Shown: positions 50,370 to 59,407 of the stretch, piece after piece
Layout of the letters: each line of letters begins with the position of its first letter
How positions within the stretch are numbered: the stretch's first letter is position 1
Assembly: GCA_036244855.1 (NCBI GenBank)
Contig: BQKZ01001017.1
Coordinates: 12,666-76,665, forward strand
DNA: 64,000 bases
Reading direction: 5' to 3'
Source of the DNA: Temnopleurus reevesii
Lineage: Eukaryota; Echinodermata; Echinoidea; Temnopleuroida; Temnopleuridae
The notes under the pieces: model-generated
Told to the model about the DNA's origin: nothing
The model's database searches: none
The model's input: only the letters and a program-made list of their open reading frames with translations
Program-made: the position numbers and the translations under genes

Positions 50370-50590
50370 CTTATCCTATTCACAAATCACAAAAATATAC
50401 AGCTATAGACGTTTGCCAAACTTCTACATATGTCATGAATTCGTCACTTCTCGTTTGGCTGATCGATATTGCAGGGGATGGACCCGATTGAAGAAGGAAT
50501 TTCAGCTTCGTCCGGTCGATTTCGCCATCTTTCACAGGAATCGTCCTCGGCTTAAAACTTTCAATTTTCTAACTGAAGATGGCGCTAGAA
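50370..50590 (-). other. Probable 5' non-coding exon and promoter-proximal region of the CK1 gene
   Basis: On the minus strand a good donor (GATAAG then GTAAGA) ends an exon at 50370. The acceptor just before the CK1 start codon requires such an upstream exon. The upper end is uncertain. Two opposed AAGATGGCG motifs (50522-50530 minus, 50577-50585 plus) resemble YY1 sites seen near metazoan start sites. Two short upstream open frames occur on the minus strand: ATG at 50528-50526 (8 codons) and ATG at 50436-50434 (18 codons). There is no transcript evidence; this is inference from splice signals. Confidence 0.5.
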
Positions 50591-51101
50591 ATTCGACAAA
50601 ATAAGATATAGAGATATAATACCTTTATGAGGTATACTCAGTTTACAACAGAGAGTTACAAAGGAACAGAACTTACAGAAGAGTAGTACATACCAAAAAA
50701 AAAACGATATTTGTTCAACGGAGGCAGAAAATCAAATGAACAGAACAAATGAAAAAATAATGAGATAACCATAAGAAAGAAATGAGTATGATGTAAACAA
50801 AAAAAATAGCTTGAATTTGTTTATCTAAACAACTTGGACACTGGTGATATCAAAGGTGCTCAATTTACCATTCATTATATTAATTTCAATTTTCTAAAAA
50901 TGTTACTTTCAGAAGAATAATCTTGCTTTGACAAAAGTGTAAAAAAAATAGACGGACAGATAAAAAAAGAAGTTTATTTACTAAATCAGACATTAAATAA
51001 ACGATAATTATGAATGTTTGGAATATAATTTTTTATCTAAATATATTCAAACTGTTGACAACTTTGGGTAACGTGACATGACAATGTTTGTTACTTCCTT
51101 A

Positions 51102-51106
<5 letters not shown>

Positions 51107-51135
<29 letters not shown>
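51107..51135. repeat. TA dinucleotide microsatellite
   Basis: Uninterrupted alternating T and A over about 29 bases. Confidence 0.95.
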
Positions 51136-51137
<2 letters not shown>

Positions 51138-51864
51138 CGTTTTATGCTCGTTTAAGCCTCTGGACTAAACAACAATTCCTTTTTCTTGACAAATTCATTT
51201 AGTAGGATATATATTATCAAATCTAGCTTGTTCATAAAGAAGGGAAAAAAGAGATAAATAAGTAAATAAATAGATATATATTAAATAAGAAATATGTAAT
51301 GTGCTTTTTATCTTAGCAAAATTAAAGTTAATCACATCAATTCCGGTAAAGGGTCATTTATTTCACTAGATAGAAGTCATACAAAAAGACGAAAATATTA
51401 ATGAAAAAATACCAAACACAATATATTGTACAAAAACAATATGATTGAAAACAAAAATAATTAGAATTGAAATCGTTGGAATTTCGTTGGAATTGAAATC
51501 GTTGGAACTAGATACGTCACTGAAGTAATGTTGTAAATGTTCACATTATCTTAATCAGAGCAATACATTTTTTAATGAATACATCTTGTTATCGATTTTT
51601 GTTTTTACTAAAATCATATATTCATCCGCTAATTTATCATATTGGAGTTGTTTTGTATAAGCTATACTTTCTTGGATCATAATTATCAATGCATTTATAA
51701 CTATACTGATAAATTCATCAAATGATGCCGTATGTCATCACCGTCATCCCAAGTGATCCAAAGTTTAAAATTATTGCTGCACTAATTAAATAATTCTTGC
51801 CTTATCCCAACATGGATAAACACTGATTGACAGTGCTTTTACCGAGAAGCTGAGAAAAAAATCT

Positions 51865-51945
51865 CAGGCATTCCCGGGTATAGGAATCGAACCCACGATC
51901 TCCTGATGACTAGACAGGTGTCTTACCACTAGACTACCGAGAGCC
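51865..51945 (-). mobile_element. tRNA-derived SINE head
   Basis: On the minus strand GCTCTCGGTAGTCTAGTGGT then AAGAC (A box) and GTGGGTTCGATTCCTAT (B box/T arm). The 3' acceptor strand does not pair with GCTCTCG, so it is not called as a tRNA gene. Confidence 0.65.
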
Positions 51946-52309
51946 GATGGAAGTGGCGGGCTCGATTTATTTATCCACCCAACACAAAAATTATTCAATT
52001 GATATTGCTTCACTGTATGATTTTTTTTTCAAATATCTTTCAAACATTGTTAACTTTCTCATCGAACTGTTTGTGTGTTTTTTTTTTTTGTTTTTTTTTG
52101 TGTATTTTCTTCCTATTTGTGGGTTTGATTGAATGTATATGTACGAGTTTCATTTTGTATATACGCCATAACTAATGTTCAAATTTTCCCGTCTTTCCGG
52201 CCCCAGCCACTTGGCGTAATTTTGCAGGTTTGGGGGAAATTGTTTGTTGTTCAGTAATGCGTGCAATCATTCCATTAAACATGGTACAAAATATGGATGG
52301 ATGTTAATC

Positions 52310-52527
52310 GGCGGGTTTACTTATACATGTATACTCAAATTTATGAGCGTTTAACGTAGTTACGTGGTATTCCATAGACCGGTTGATAAGACTATAATAA
52401 TTGGAATCCAGTTTACATCCATTACTTGTTGCTATGTCGGGCAAGCCTCGGGCAAGCTTTCTGGTTGTCAAGAGCAACTTTTGTGTTAGAGGTATGCATA
52501 AAATTTGCATCTAGTAGTAAACCCGCC
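52310..52527. mobile_element. GGCGGGTTTAC-family MITE, best-preserved copy
   Basis: Inverted ends GGCGGGTTTAC (52310-52320) and GTAAACCCGCC (52517-52527). Length 218 bp, non-coding. Three more diverged copies occur at 5061, 17827 and 44925. Confidence 0.8.
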
Positions 52528-52639
52528 TATTGGTTACTACCAAAACGTAATATTCGATCAATAACACTTCCGTTATTTAAACAATATACATGTATCTCCA
52601 AAATATGCATTGACGTTGAACTTGAACTTAAACTTGTTT

Positions 52640-52710
52640 TGAACTTGTTTTGTTTTCCCCTGAGGAAGAGGGCAGGTTGCCCCCGAAAATTTGGGACTTT
52701 TAAATAAAAT
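52640..52710 (+). mobile_element. Retroelement-like 3' end fragment
   Basis: CCCTGAGGAAGAGGGCAGGT then GCCCCCGAAAATTTGGGAC and TTTTAAATAAAATTATTGG. This hairpin-plus-AATAAA tail resembles 3' ends of invertebrate retroelements, possibly Penelope-like. Family assignment is uncertain. Confidence 0.35.
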
Positions 52711-53800
52711 TATTGGCATTAATGCACACTTACAAGGCTTCTCTCGTCTCGTCTTTTATGTATCTCCAAAATGATATATATCTTTTTTTTTACTCGCTCT
52801 GTATATCTATACGCAGGAACAATATATTTCCTCAGCGTTATAACTCTACATCTACATTTATTATGATTCTCGATTCAATTTAATTTAATTCAATTGTTAT
52901 TTTCTGTTGGAAGTGAAAATAAAATCGAATTTAATTTAATTTAATACATGTATCATAGTATAGATGTAGATATATATCACCCTCTCGGGAAGGGGGGGGG
53001 GGGCGGGCGGATATTTATACAACGTCAATGCATATATCGGGTTCAGGAGGAGACTTTGGGGCCTGAGCCAGACTGTAAGATAAAATGAGATACATGTACA
53101 AGCAATCGTCCGATCAATTACAAATCTTTAGTATACTTGATATAACTTACGATACTTACTGCGATGGACCAGTGCGCTTCAAAAGAAATCACCATTATGA
53201 TTGGAAACATATAACGTGAAGGGGCCCTGGTACACATGCAGGTTGAAAATGTGGGTTACCAGGAAAGGGGGGGGGCAGCTTTTTTGAGACTTTGTATTGC
53301 TCGTCTTTTTGGGGCGGATATTGGGAGATGCTAAATTTCTTGGAGACCCCTCCCTTTCTTTAGTTGTTGTTTTTGTTTTGTATTGTGTTGCATTTGTATA
53401 TAGTTTTTTTTTGTTATTGTGATTTGTGTATTCTTCAGTGTTTTTGCATGTCAGGTTGTCGTGAAGAGGGAGGGGGTCTATGTAAGCAACGTCAAGTCAA
53501 GCACTTAGTTATAATTTAGAACCGGGGCTGGGGAACGGGAGGTGTTGGCCGGGGACTGAGGGGGAGGGGGGGGGCTTAATGTGAGTGCACCCCCTCTAAT
53601 ATATCATATAATTGAGACCCGAACATTGAAGTTGGGCTAATGGGAATCAATTAATTAATCCCCACGCCCCTCCCCATATCTACTTCAGCGTATTATCTAC
53701 ATCAAGCACTAACTGTAAATTTACCTCAAGTTCAATTTTGTGTGCCTTGTTATGCACGCGTCACGTCGAGTCTGGAGAGTCAAAGACTAAAAAATTCAAA

Positions 53801-53859
53801 ATGGCGCTGCCCACAAGATTTTTTGGACTGTCCTCAAAACTCGAAATTTGTCTCCCTTG
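53801..53859 (+). CDS. MRPS7: MRPS7 coding exon 1
   Basis: Starts in the context AAAATGGCG and encodes [19 protein letters not shown] plus two bases of a tryptophan codon, before donor GTGAGT. It reads as a presequence: it has Arg and Lys with only one acidic residue. The start is chosen because it gives the correct phase-2 join to exon 2. Confidence 0.8.
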
Positions 53860-56800
53860 GTGAGTAAATGGGTACTTTTTCATTTTAAATCTAAGTCAAA
53901 GCAAGTATATAATTGTGGCATTGTTACTTTTACTAGATATTAGTATCACACCTCTTTATTCGCGTACTTAAAACCCACCATATAATTTGAATGCCATGAT
54001 AATGTAGTCCCATATGTTGAAATATTTGTAGACATACAACTGCCTAAAAATTAAAACTTTTGATTTTAAAGTTAAGAAAATAAGAGACTTGAGGTTGTAC
54101 GATCTTAACCTGGTGCTCGACATTGTCCACTTATGAATGCAACGCTGGAGAAAGTAACTCATGTGAGCCATATTGTGATACAGTCTAACCTCGTTATAAC
54201 GAGGTCGTTGGGACCAGAGCCTAGAGGAATTACCTCTTTATATTGAAACCTTGTTATATCAGGGTCAAAATACAATAAACTACAAAGACATGAGACCAGG
54301 AAAAGAACCTTGTTATAACGAGAGCTCGGTATATCGACAGTGCTCATTATAACGAGGTTTGACTGTATAAACCATTTGTCTAGTCATGTGTATATCTGTT
54401 TTGTATTCAAATTCCAGGATAAGAATTATAAGCCAATATTTTGGTGTACAGATATTTTCGCGATTTCTGACCAGTTTGACACATTGGCGTGTTGTTACTT
54501 TCACGTTTTTGAAAGTGTTTGTGCACAAATGAATGTACATCATATAGAGTGGAAATTTTCGTGAGGCCATAACCGCGAAATTTGCGAAAATAAAACCACC
54601 GCAAAAATTTCAGCCTATACAGTAGGTCCCCAGACCCAGGCCTCTGCACTGATCAGCGCTGACAAAATCAACAAAAGTCTATGGAGGCCTGCCCTTTTGT
54701 GGTGAAAAATGAAGTGGTTGGGGATTATACAAGAACTGATGAAGTGATAATGAATGCTGCTGGTGTACTAGATATTGATTCTTATGAATTAAATTTAAAA
54801 TATTTACGGATGATAGTACAGTTAAACATGTATTTGTATATATCTGTATTCTCACTTAGATGGAATAAGTGGCAGATTAGTTGCTTTATTTGCAAAAAAG
54901 TATTTTCTACATGTACCGTACATACCATAATTTTGTCACATTTGATTTTTCTTTCCCAAAGGAAGAATATATGTCGTGGCGTGTACTTCATATAATACTT
55001 CATATAATGAAGGTACAGACAAAGATTAAGAATATATATATATTTATTTTCTAATTATTACCATCCTTGTGAAGGTTTACTCAAGTGAGGTTCAGCCGCT
55101 ACAAACCAACCTATGTCGCTCCTGTCGTAGACAGACAATCTTATGAGGATGGCTCTTACCCAATCGATATCAGCACACCAGTCAAAGCTGCTGTTAATGA
55201 TGTCACGTCAGCCTTCACCCATGACCCCTTGGTCCAGTAAGTAGATTCCATCTGTTACACTTGATATACAGCAGAGATGCCAATTGTTCTGGGTCAAGAT
55301 TATCCCGTTGACTATGGGAACTGGATAGTTTGTAAACAAAGTCTGTTTGAATGACAGAGTTCAGTAGTCAACAGGTTAAAATGTCAATAATGCAACAGCT
55401 TAACAAAAGTGAGAGAAAACATGACAACAATGAATATACTTTAAGCCATTCACCTGAAATGAAAGCCTTGAATTTTACATGGAAATGTACCTCCAGCATT
55501 ACATGGAACGGTTAGCATCTTTCATGCAGGAGTGAATTGAATAGTAAATTGAATTGAATTGAATTTTACATTTATTTTCTTTTTCACAGACATAATCAAT
55601 AAGTAACATGACAAAGTAGTAAAATCAAAGGAGGCGAGTACCCTGAAAGAGTAGCTTGAGTTGGTGTTGCCTTAACAAACAAAATAATATATTCAAGGAA
55701 GAGTAGAGAAAATAAATTAGTATGTCTTATAATTTAGAAGAGGACAAAAACAAATGAAAGAATGAACAAGATTGTGAAAGGAAAAAACTGCTTTATGAAC
55801 TCAAACAATATATGTAAAAGCCTGACTCATTAATAGTTTTTTATGTTTTCTTTCAGCAAATTTGTGAACATGATGAACAAGAAAGGCGAGAAGGAGATTG
55901 TTACTAAGATTATGGAAAAGGTGAGTTATGAAGTATTATCGTTATTCATTTTAATAGAATCAATTATTTTTTTTGTAGATTTATTTTCGGAGATCAAAAA
56001 AAGTTATCATAAAGGAATTTCTGCCAATCAAGAGGATGACTACCAAGAAAAAAACATTCCCTCTACAGTCACCCTTTGGAACCACAATACTTGAAATTCT
56101 ATTATTGTTTCCTTGTTACTTGCTGCTTTGTTTCCCCAAGAATGCTTCATATTATTTTGTCAAGCATAATATAAAATAAAAACTAAGAATACAATCTTAA
56201 GTTGGCAAGCATGATATTGGCAGAATAGGCTGTACCTATCAGAAGAGTATGTTCACAGTTTGTTTGAATAGAATTGAACCAGAAATGACTTATTAATTTA
56301 AAAACAAAAAAAAATGATGTGCATCATCTTTTTAATGCCAGCACACATGCTCATATGCAAAAATCAATACAAATTTGAATTGCTACATGTATGTACATAA
56401 CATACAACAGAAAAAAAATGTTTATGATGTGCCAAATATAGTGGACAACAACAATAATGAGGGTATTAGGAGTGGCCTTCGTTTATGATATTTGAAAAAA
56501 AATATGCCAGAATACGTCAAGAATAATCTCCCAGTTTTCTACAAATTCATTTTGATTTGTGAATATGTTAAACATATTTCATGTCAATATTCTCATCTTG
56601 GCCATTACTGATTTATACCCATCTGCCCATATTTCGATATTGGGATTTTTGTCATTTAGACTGGGGCTATTCAAAAGTTAAACTAAATGTCTGAATGACA
56701 ATGATTTAAACCTAGTTTAAGTTAAATCTAGCTCTCAGAATGTGCACCATAAGGTCTAATCTATATGTTTTTATGTCCACACATTCCTTGCAGACATTTG

Positions 56801-58382
56801 AGCTCATCAAGACGAAACAAGTAGAGAAGTACCACAGGGCTCCGGAAGAAGAGAGGTCCAGCTTAGAGACCAAACCTGAGTTATCTTCAAGAAAGGAGTT
56901 GAAAATTGCAAACCATCTATGGGTCTTGTGACAATTAAGAGAGGAGGAAAGAATTATCAGGTGAGGTGTTCTAAGGAAACCACTTTCAAAACACATTTCT
57001 AAAGACAGCTATGATAGAATTCTTGTAAAATTTATAGATTGCTGAATCTTGAAGAAAGGTGTATTTTGGATTTAATTTCTTTTCAGGTCCTTTAAAGAAT
57101 ATGATCCACATTGGATTTCTATCTCTTTCTTAATTCTATCCCCTTTCAAAGATAACAGATAAAAAACAATTTTTGAGTCAATTTGTTTAAAATTTTGTTC
57201 CAGGTGCCATACCCTCTGAAAGAGAACAGACTGCAGTTCCTGGCCATGATATGAATCCTTTAGAATACAATCCACATTAGATTCAGAATTCTTTGTTTCA
57301 TATTCCATATCTCTTTCTAAATTCTATCCCATTTCAAAGATAATCTTAGGGCTGTAACTAAAACATATTTTCTAAATTTCGTTCCAGGTCCCATCCCCTC
57401 TGAAAGATAGCAGACGGCGCTTCCTAGCCATGAAATGGATTCTCTTAGAATGTGAGAAGAAACCCCTCAAGATGCACATGCCTGAGAAGCTAGCTCAAGA
57501 GCTTTTAGATGCCTTCCATAATCAGGTAATACACAACAATCCACTAACGTTTAATGGGCTTCAGAGTATTAATGAGATTGGAGAACATGTGAAAGACTTT
57601 CTTTTCAGTTATTTAGTAAGCAATTAATTTGACAAAATATGACTCATCGTATTCCAGTAATCCACAAGGTCAGAAATCTAAGCATTTTTTCTCTCACAGA
57701 AATCCTATGATGAGATGAAGGATTGCATTGATTATTGATTAATATATTCCTGAATGAACCTATCATTGTATAGGCAACTGTAAATAACAAAATATATGTG
57801 ATGGCCCAGAGACTAGATGAATGATAATAAATTCACAACTTATCCTTATATTACCTCAGACTTCTAATTATCCTCTCGTTTTCTGGATTCTTCTGTATCT
57901 CTACAATGGTCTCTGTTATGTGATTTTCTTTGAGCAGTGTTTTTGTAATCACTTGTAGTGTTTTTAATTCCTTTTTATCAGTGTTTTAAATTGATTTTTT
58001 ACATTTTTTGTATCAATTGTATTTTTTAATTGTTGTTTTAATTAGGACCGTTAGCTGATATTGTTATTATCCTGTTGAAGTACATTCTATTATTCCCTAT
58101 AAGCTCAAAGTCTTATGTTATGTATTATCTTTATTTTTTTTGCTGATAATCCCGAAAGGTAAAACTTCAAACAAGAAGAAATAATGTCCCCTTCAAATTT
58201 TGGATAAATGTGTGACCCATCTCTTATGTTTAATGTGAATAGAAGGATAACTCTCTACAGATTTTCACTGAAAATACTCTCTCCTTCTTTGGTTTTCACA
58301 GGGAAATGTTGTGAAGAGGAAACACGATCTTCATCGGCAATGTGAGGCCAACAGAGCATATGCACATTTCAGATGGTGGTGA
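53801..58382 (+). CDS. MRPS7: Mitochondrial ribosomal protein uS7m (MRPS7), six coding exons, one-base deletion in exon 4
   Basis: Component of the mitochondrial small ribosomal subunit. The S7 family binds the 3' domain of the small rRNA and nucleates head assembly. Coding exons are 53801-53859, 55075-55236, 55857-55920, 56794-56960, 57388-57525 and 58302-58382, all with GT/AG borders and phases 2,2,0,0,0. The intended length is about 223 residues, against about 242 in human. Family landmarks are [12 protein letters not shown] (exon 2), a phase-split histidine into [21 protein letters not shown] (exons 2-3), MGLV and GGKNYQ (exon 4), [10 protein letters not shown] and [16 protein letters not shown] (exon 5), and [18 protein letters not shown] (exon 6). 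The N-terminus is hydrophobic and basic, as expected of a mitochondrial presequence. Exon 4 is 167 nt, where 168 keeps the frame: one base is missing near 56879-56881. This may be a sequencing error or a real lesion. Confidence 0.93.
54181..54365. mobile_element. Tc1/mariner-type MITE with TA target duplication
   Basis: CAGTCTAACCTCGTTATAAC at the left and inverted CATTATAACGAGGTTTGACTG at the right, flanked by TA on both sides (54179-54180, 54366-54367). Interior copies of the CTTGTTATA motif. Confidence 0.88.
54425..54625. mobile_element. TACTGTATAAGC-family MITE
   Basis: TTATAAGCCAATATTTTGGT at the left, AAAATTTCAGCCTATACAG at the right. The interior matches 25805 and 27702 closely (TTTCGCGATTTCTGACCAGT). 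Confidence 0.8.
55075..55236 (+). CDS. MRPS7: MRPS7 coding exon 2
   Basis: Acceptor TTGTGAAG completes the split tryptophan. The exon reads [20 protein letters not shown] then [20 protein letters not shown] and [13 protein letters not shown], ending in two bases of histidine before GTAAGT. The RYxPxYVxPVVD and DPLVHKF blocks are characteristic of animal MRPS7. Confidence 0.93.
55857..55920 (+). CDS. MRPS7: MRPS7 coding exon 3
   Basis: After acceptor TTTCAG it completes histidine and encodes [20 protein letters not shown] and K, with donor GTGAGT. This is the conserved S7 block (KFxNxxMxxGxKxxA type) at the start of the RNA-binding fold. Length is 64 nt and the exon ends in phase 0. Confidence 0.93.
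56794..56960 (+). CDS. MRPS7: MRPS7 coding exon 4, carries a -1 frameshift
   Basis: Acceptor TTGCAG, donor GTGAGG. The first half reads [20 protein letters not shown] then RSSLETKPE in the incoming frame. The second half reads [20 protein letters not shown] then RGGKNYQ, but one frame away. The join lies at GAGTT (56878-56882), where one base appears lost. The uncorrected frame runs into TGA at 56930-56932. Both halves match the family, so the break is point-like. Confidence 0.88.
57084..57256 (+). pseudogene. Degraded tandem copies of MRPS7 exon 5 and its upstream intron
   Basis: At 57197-57256 the intron end TTTTGTTCCAG is followed by a copy of the exon 5 start ([16 protein letters not shown], then TGA), against [18 protein letters not shown] in the real exon. 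A shorter remnant at 57084-57119 shares the exon-derived tract after a TTTTCAG. The intervening AT-rich tract with TCTCTTTC and CCATTTCAAAGATA recurs about 180 bases later. The acceptor of the copy looks usable, but splicing into it would end the protein. Confidence 0.8.
57388..57525 (+). CDS. MRPS7: MRPS7 coding exon 5
   Basis: Acceptor CGTTCCAG, donor GTAATA. It reads [20 protein letters not shown] then [20 protein letters not shown] and DAFHNQ (46 codons, phase 0 to 0). RRRFLAMKW and the MPEKL-DAFHNQ helix are diagnostic of MRPS7. A degraded copy of its 5' part lies immediately upstream (57205-57256). Confidence 0.96.
58302..58382 (+). CDS. MRPS7: MRPS7 coding exon 6 with stop codon
   Basis: Acceptor TTTCACAG. 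It encodes [20 protein letters not shown] then AHFRWW and TGA at 58380-58382. The C-terminal KRKHDLHxxxEANRAxAHxRWW block is the standard end of animal MRPS7. Confidence 0.96.
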   Translation, partial: GNVVKRKHDLHRQCEANRAYAHFRWW

Positions 58383-59407
58383 TGACCATCGTCAGAACAA
58401 TGAATAGATAAACTTTAGCAGATCATGCAAGGATGATATGGCACAAGAAAACCAGTCTAAGGAGCAAACCTTTTGGGCTCATCTCAGCAATGCTGACATT
58501 ATCATCCAGTGATAAGCTAGCATAGTCTACAGGTTTAATATGGAGTTGGAGCATTTGTAACTGAGACAAGGTTTTGTGAAACAGTCCCTTTTTTGGGATT
58601 AATGGAGCCAGAAGGCAATCGAGATGTTGATGGAATCTTTAGTAAATCTGATGGTGTGCTGAATTCAATAAAAACATGGACCTCATACTCTATAGAAGCT
58701 TATGAGGAAAGCAGACAGATGTTACATAACATAGTGTTAGGGAATATGTGATGCTCTTGAGGTTCAATATACAGAAATATTTGACCAGCTTTGCAGGAAG
58801 AATGGACGAGTTGGAGATGAGTCCCATATTTTTGTAAAGCGAATCCAATATTTTCTGTATTGACCCAAAATTCAGTATTCCTATTATTTGATATACAGAG
58901 GATACACTGTGATCAGAAGGGACGAAGTAAGGAATTTGACAATCAAGCCTTTACAATAGCATCATGAATGCAAACCAAAGTAGCTTCCCTGTATATTTAC
59001 TGAACAAGTGTGTCACTTGTTAGACATTTTTCCACAGAAGAGGAGATTACTTTTGTGTGCATCTTGCTGTTGTAAATGCTTGAATGGAAGTTGTTTACTT
59101 TGTTCAAGTCCTTTGTACCTCACAGTGATTTAAGAAAGATGATTTTTGCTTATCCTCTCTTTTTCCTTCCTTATACTAAAAGTTTAGGTATTTATTTTTG
59201 ATCTTCTCACTGTTCTTTTTAGTATTAGAATCCATGGCAACGTCATTTGCCCAATATCTACAAAAACTTTGGATGTGGACGTCAAATTTTATTGGTGGGT
59301 TGAGGTGCTGCAGAAATGATTATCACACATCCTATGTATGGATAATAATTCTCAATCATTGATCTCTTCTCAGTGTCATTTCTCGGCCGCTGAGAAGGGG
59401 TCAATTA
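58383..59407 (+). other. MRPS7 3' UTR and downstream region
   Basis: 3' UTR to about 58690, followed by AT-rich sequence with no recognised feature up to the piggyBac-like element. Confidence 0.6.
58667..58672 (+). terminator. Candidate MRPS7 polyadenylation signal
   Basis: First AATAAA hexamer downstream of the MRPS7 stop, 285 bases after it. It implies a 3' UTR of roughly 300 bases. No transcript data; position only. Confidence 0.5.

Larger units (their letters stand above)
50591..53800. other. Intergenic region between CK1 and MRPS7 start regions
   Basis: AT-rich, no gene recognised. It holds a TA dinucleotide tract (51107-51135), a tRNA-derived SINE head (51865-51945), a GGCGGGTTTAC-family MITE (52310-52527), a retroelement-like 3' end (52640-52710) and a second tail (52905-52945). 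The right part must hold the MRPS7 promoter; no TATA box is evident. Confidence 0.75.
53860..55074 (+). other. MRPS7 intron 1
   Basis: Holds a Tc1/mariner-type MITE (54181-54365) and a TACTGTATAAGC-family MITE (54425-54625). An open frame at 54681-54995 has no family resemblance and is not called. Confidence 0.8.

Noticed and set aside
50413..50604. Plus-strand open frame upstream of CK1
   Set aside because: Antisense to the predicted CK1 leader. No homology and no splice support.
51865..51945. Possible tRNA gene on the minus strand
   Set aside because: The T arm is good, but the acceptor strands do not pair; treated as a SINE head.
54681..54995. 104-codon open frame in MRPS7 intron 1
   Set aside because: Bounded by MITEs, with no recognisable family. 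It does not join in phase with the MRPS7 exons.
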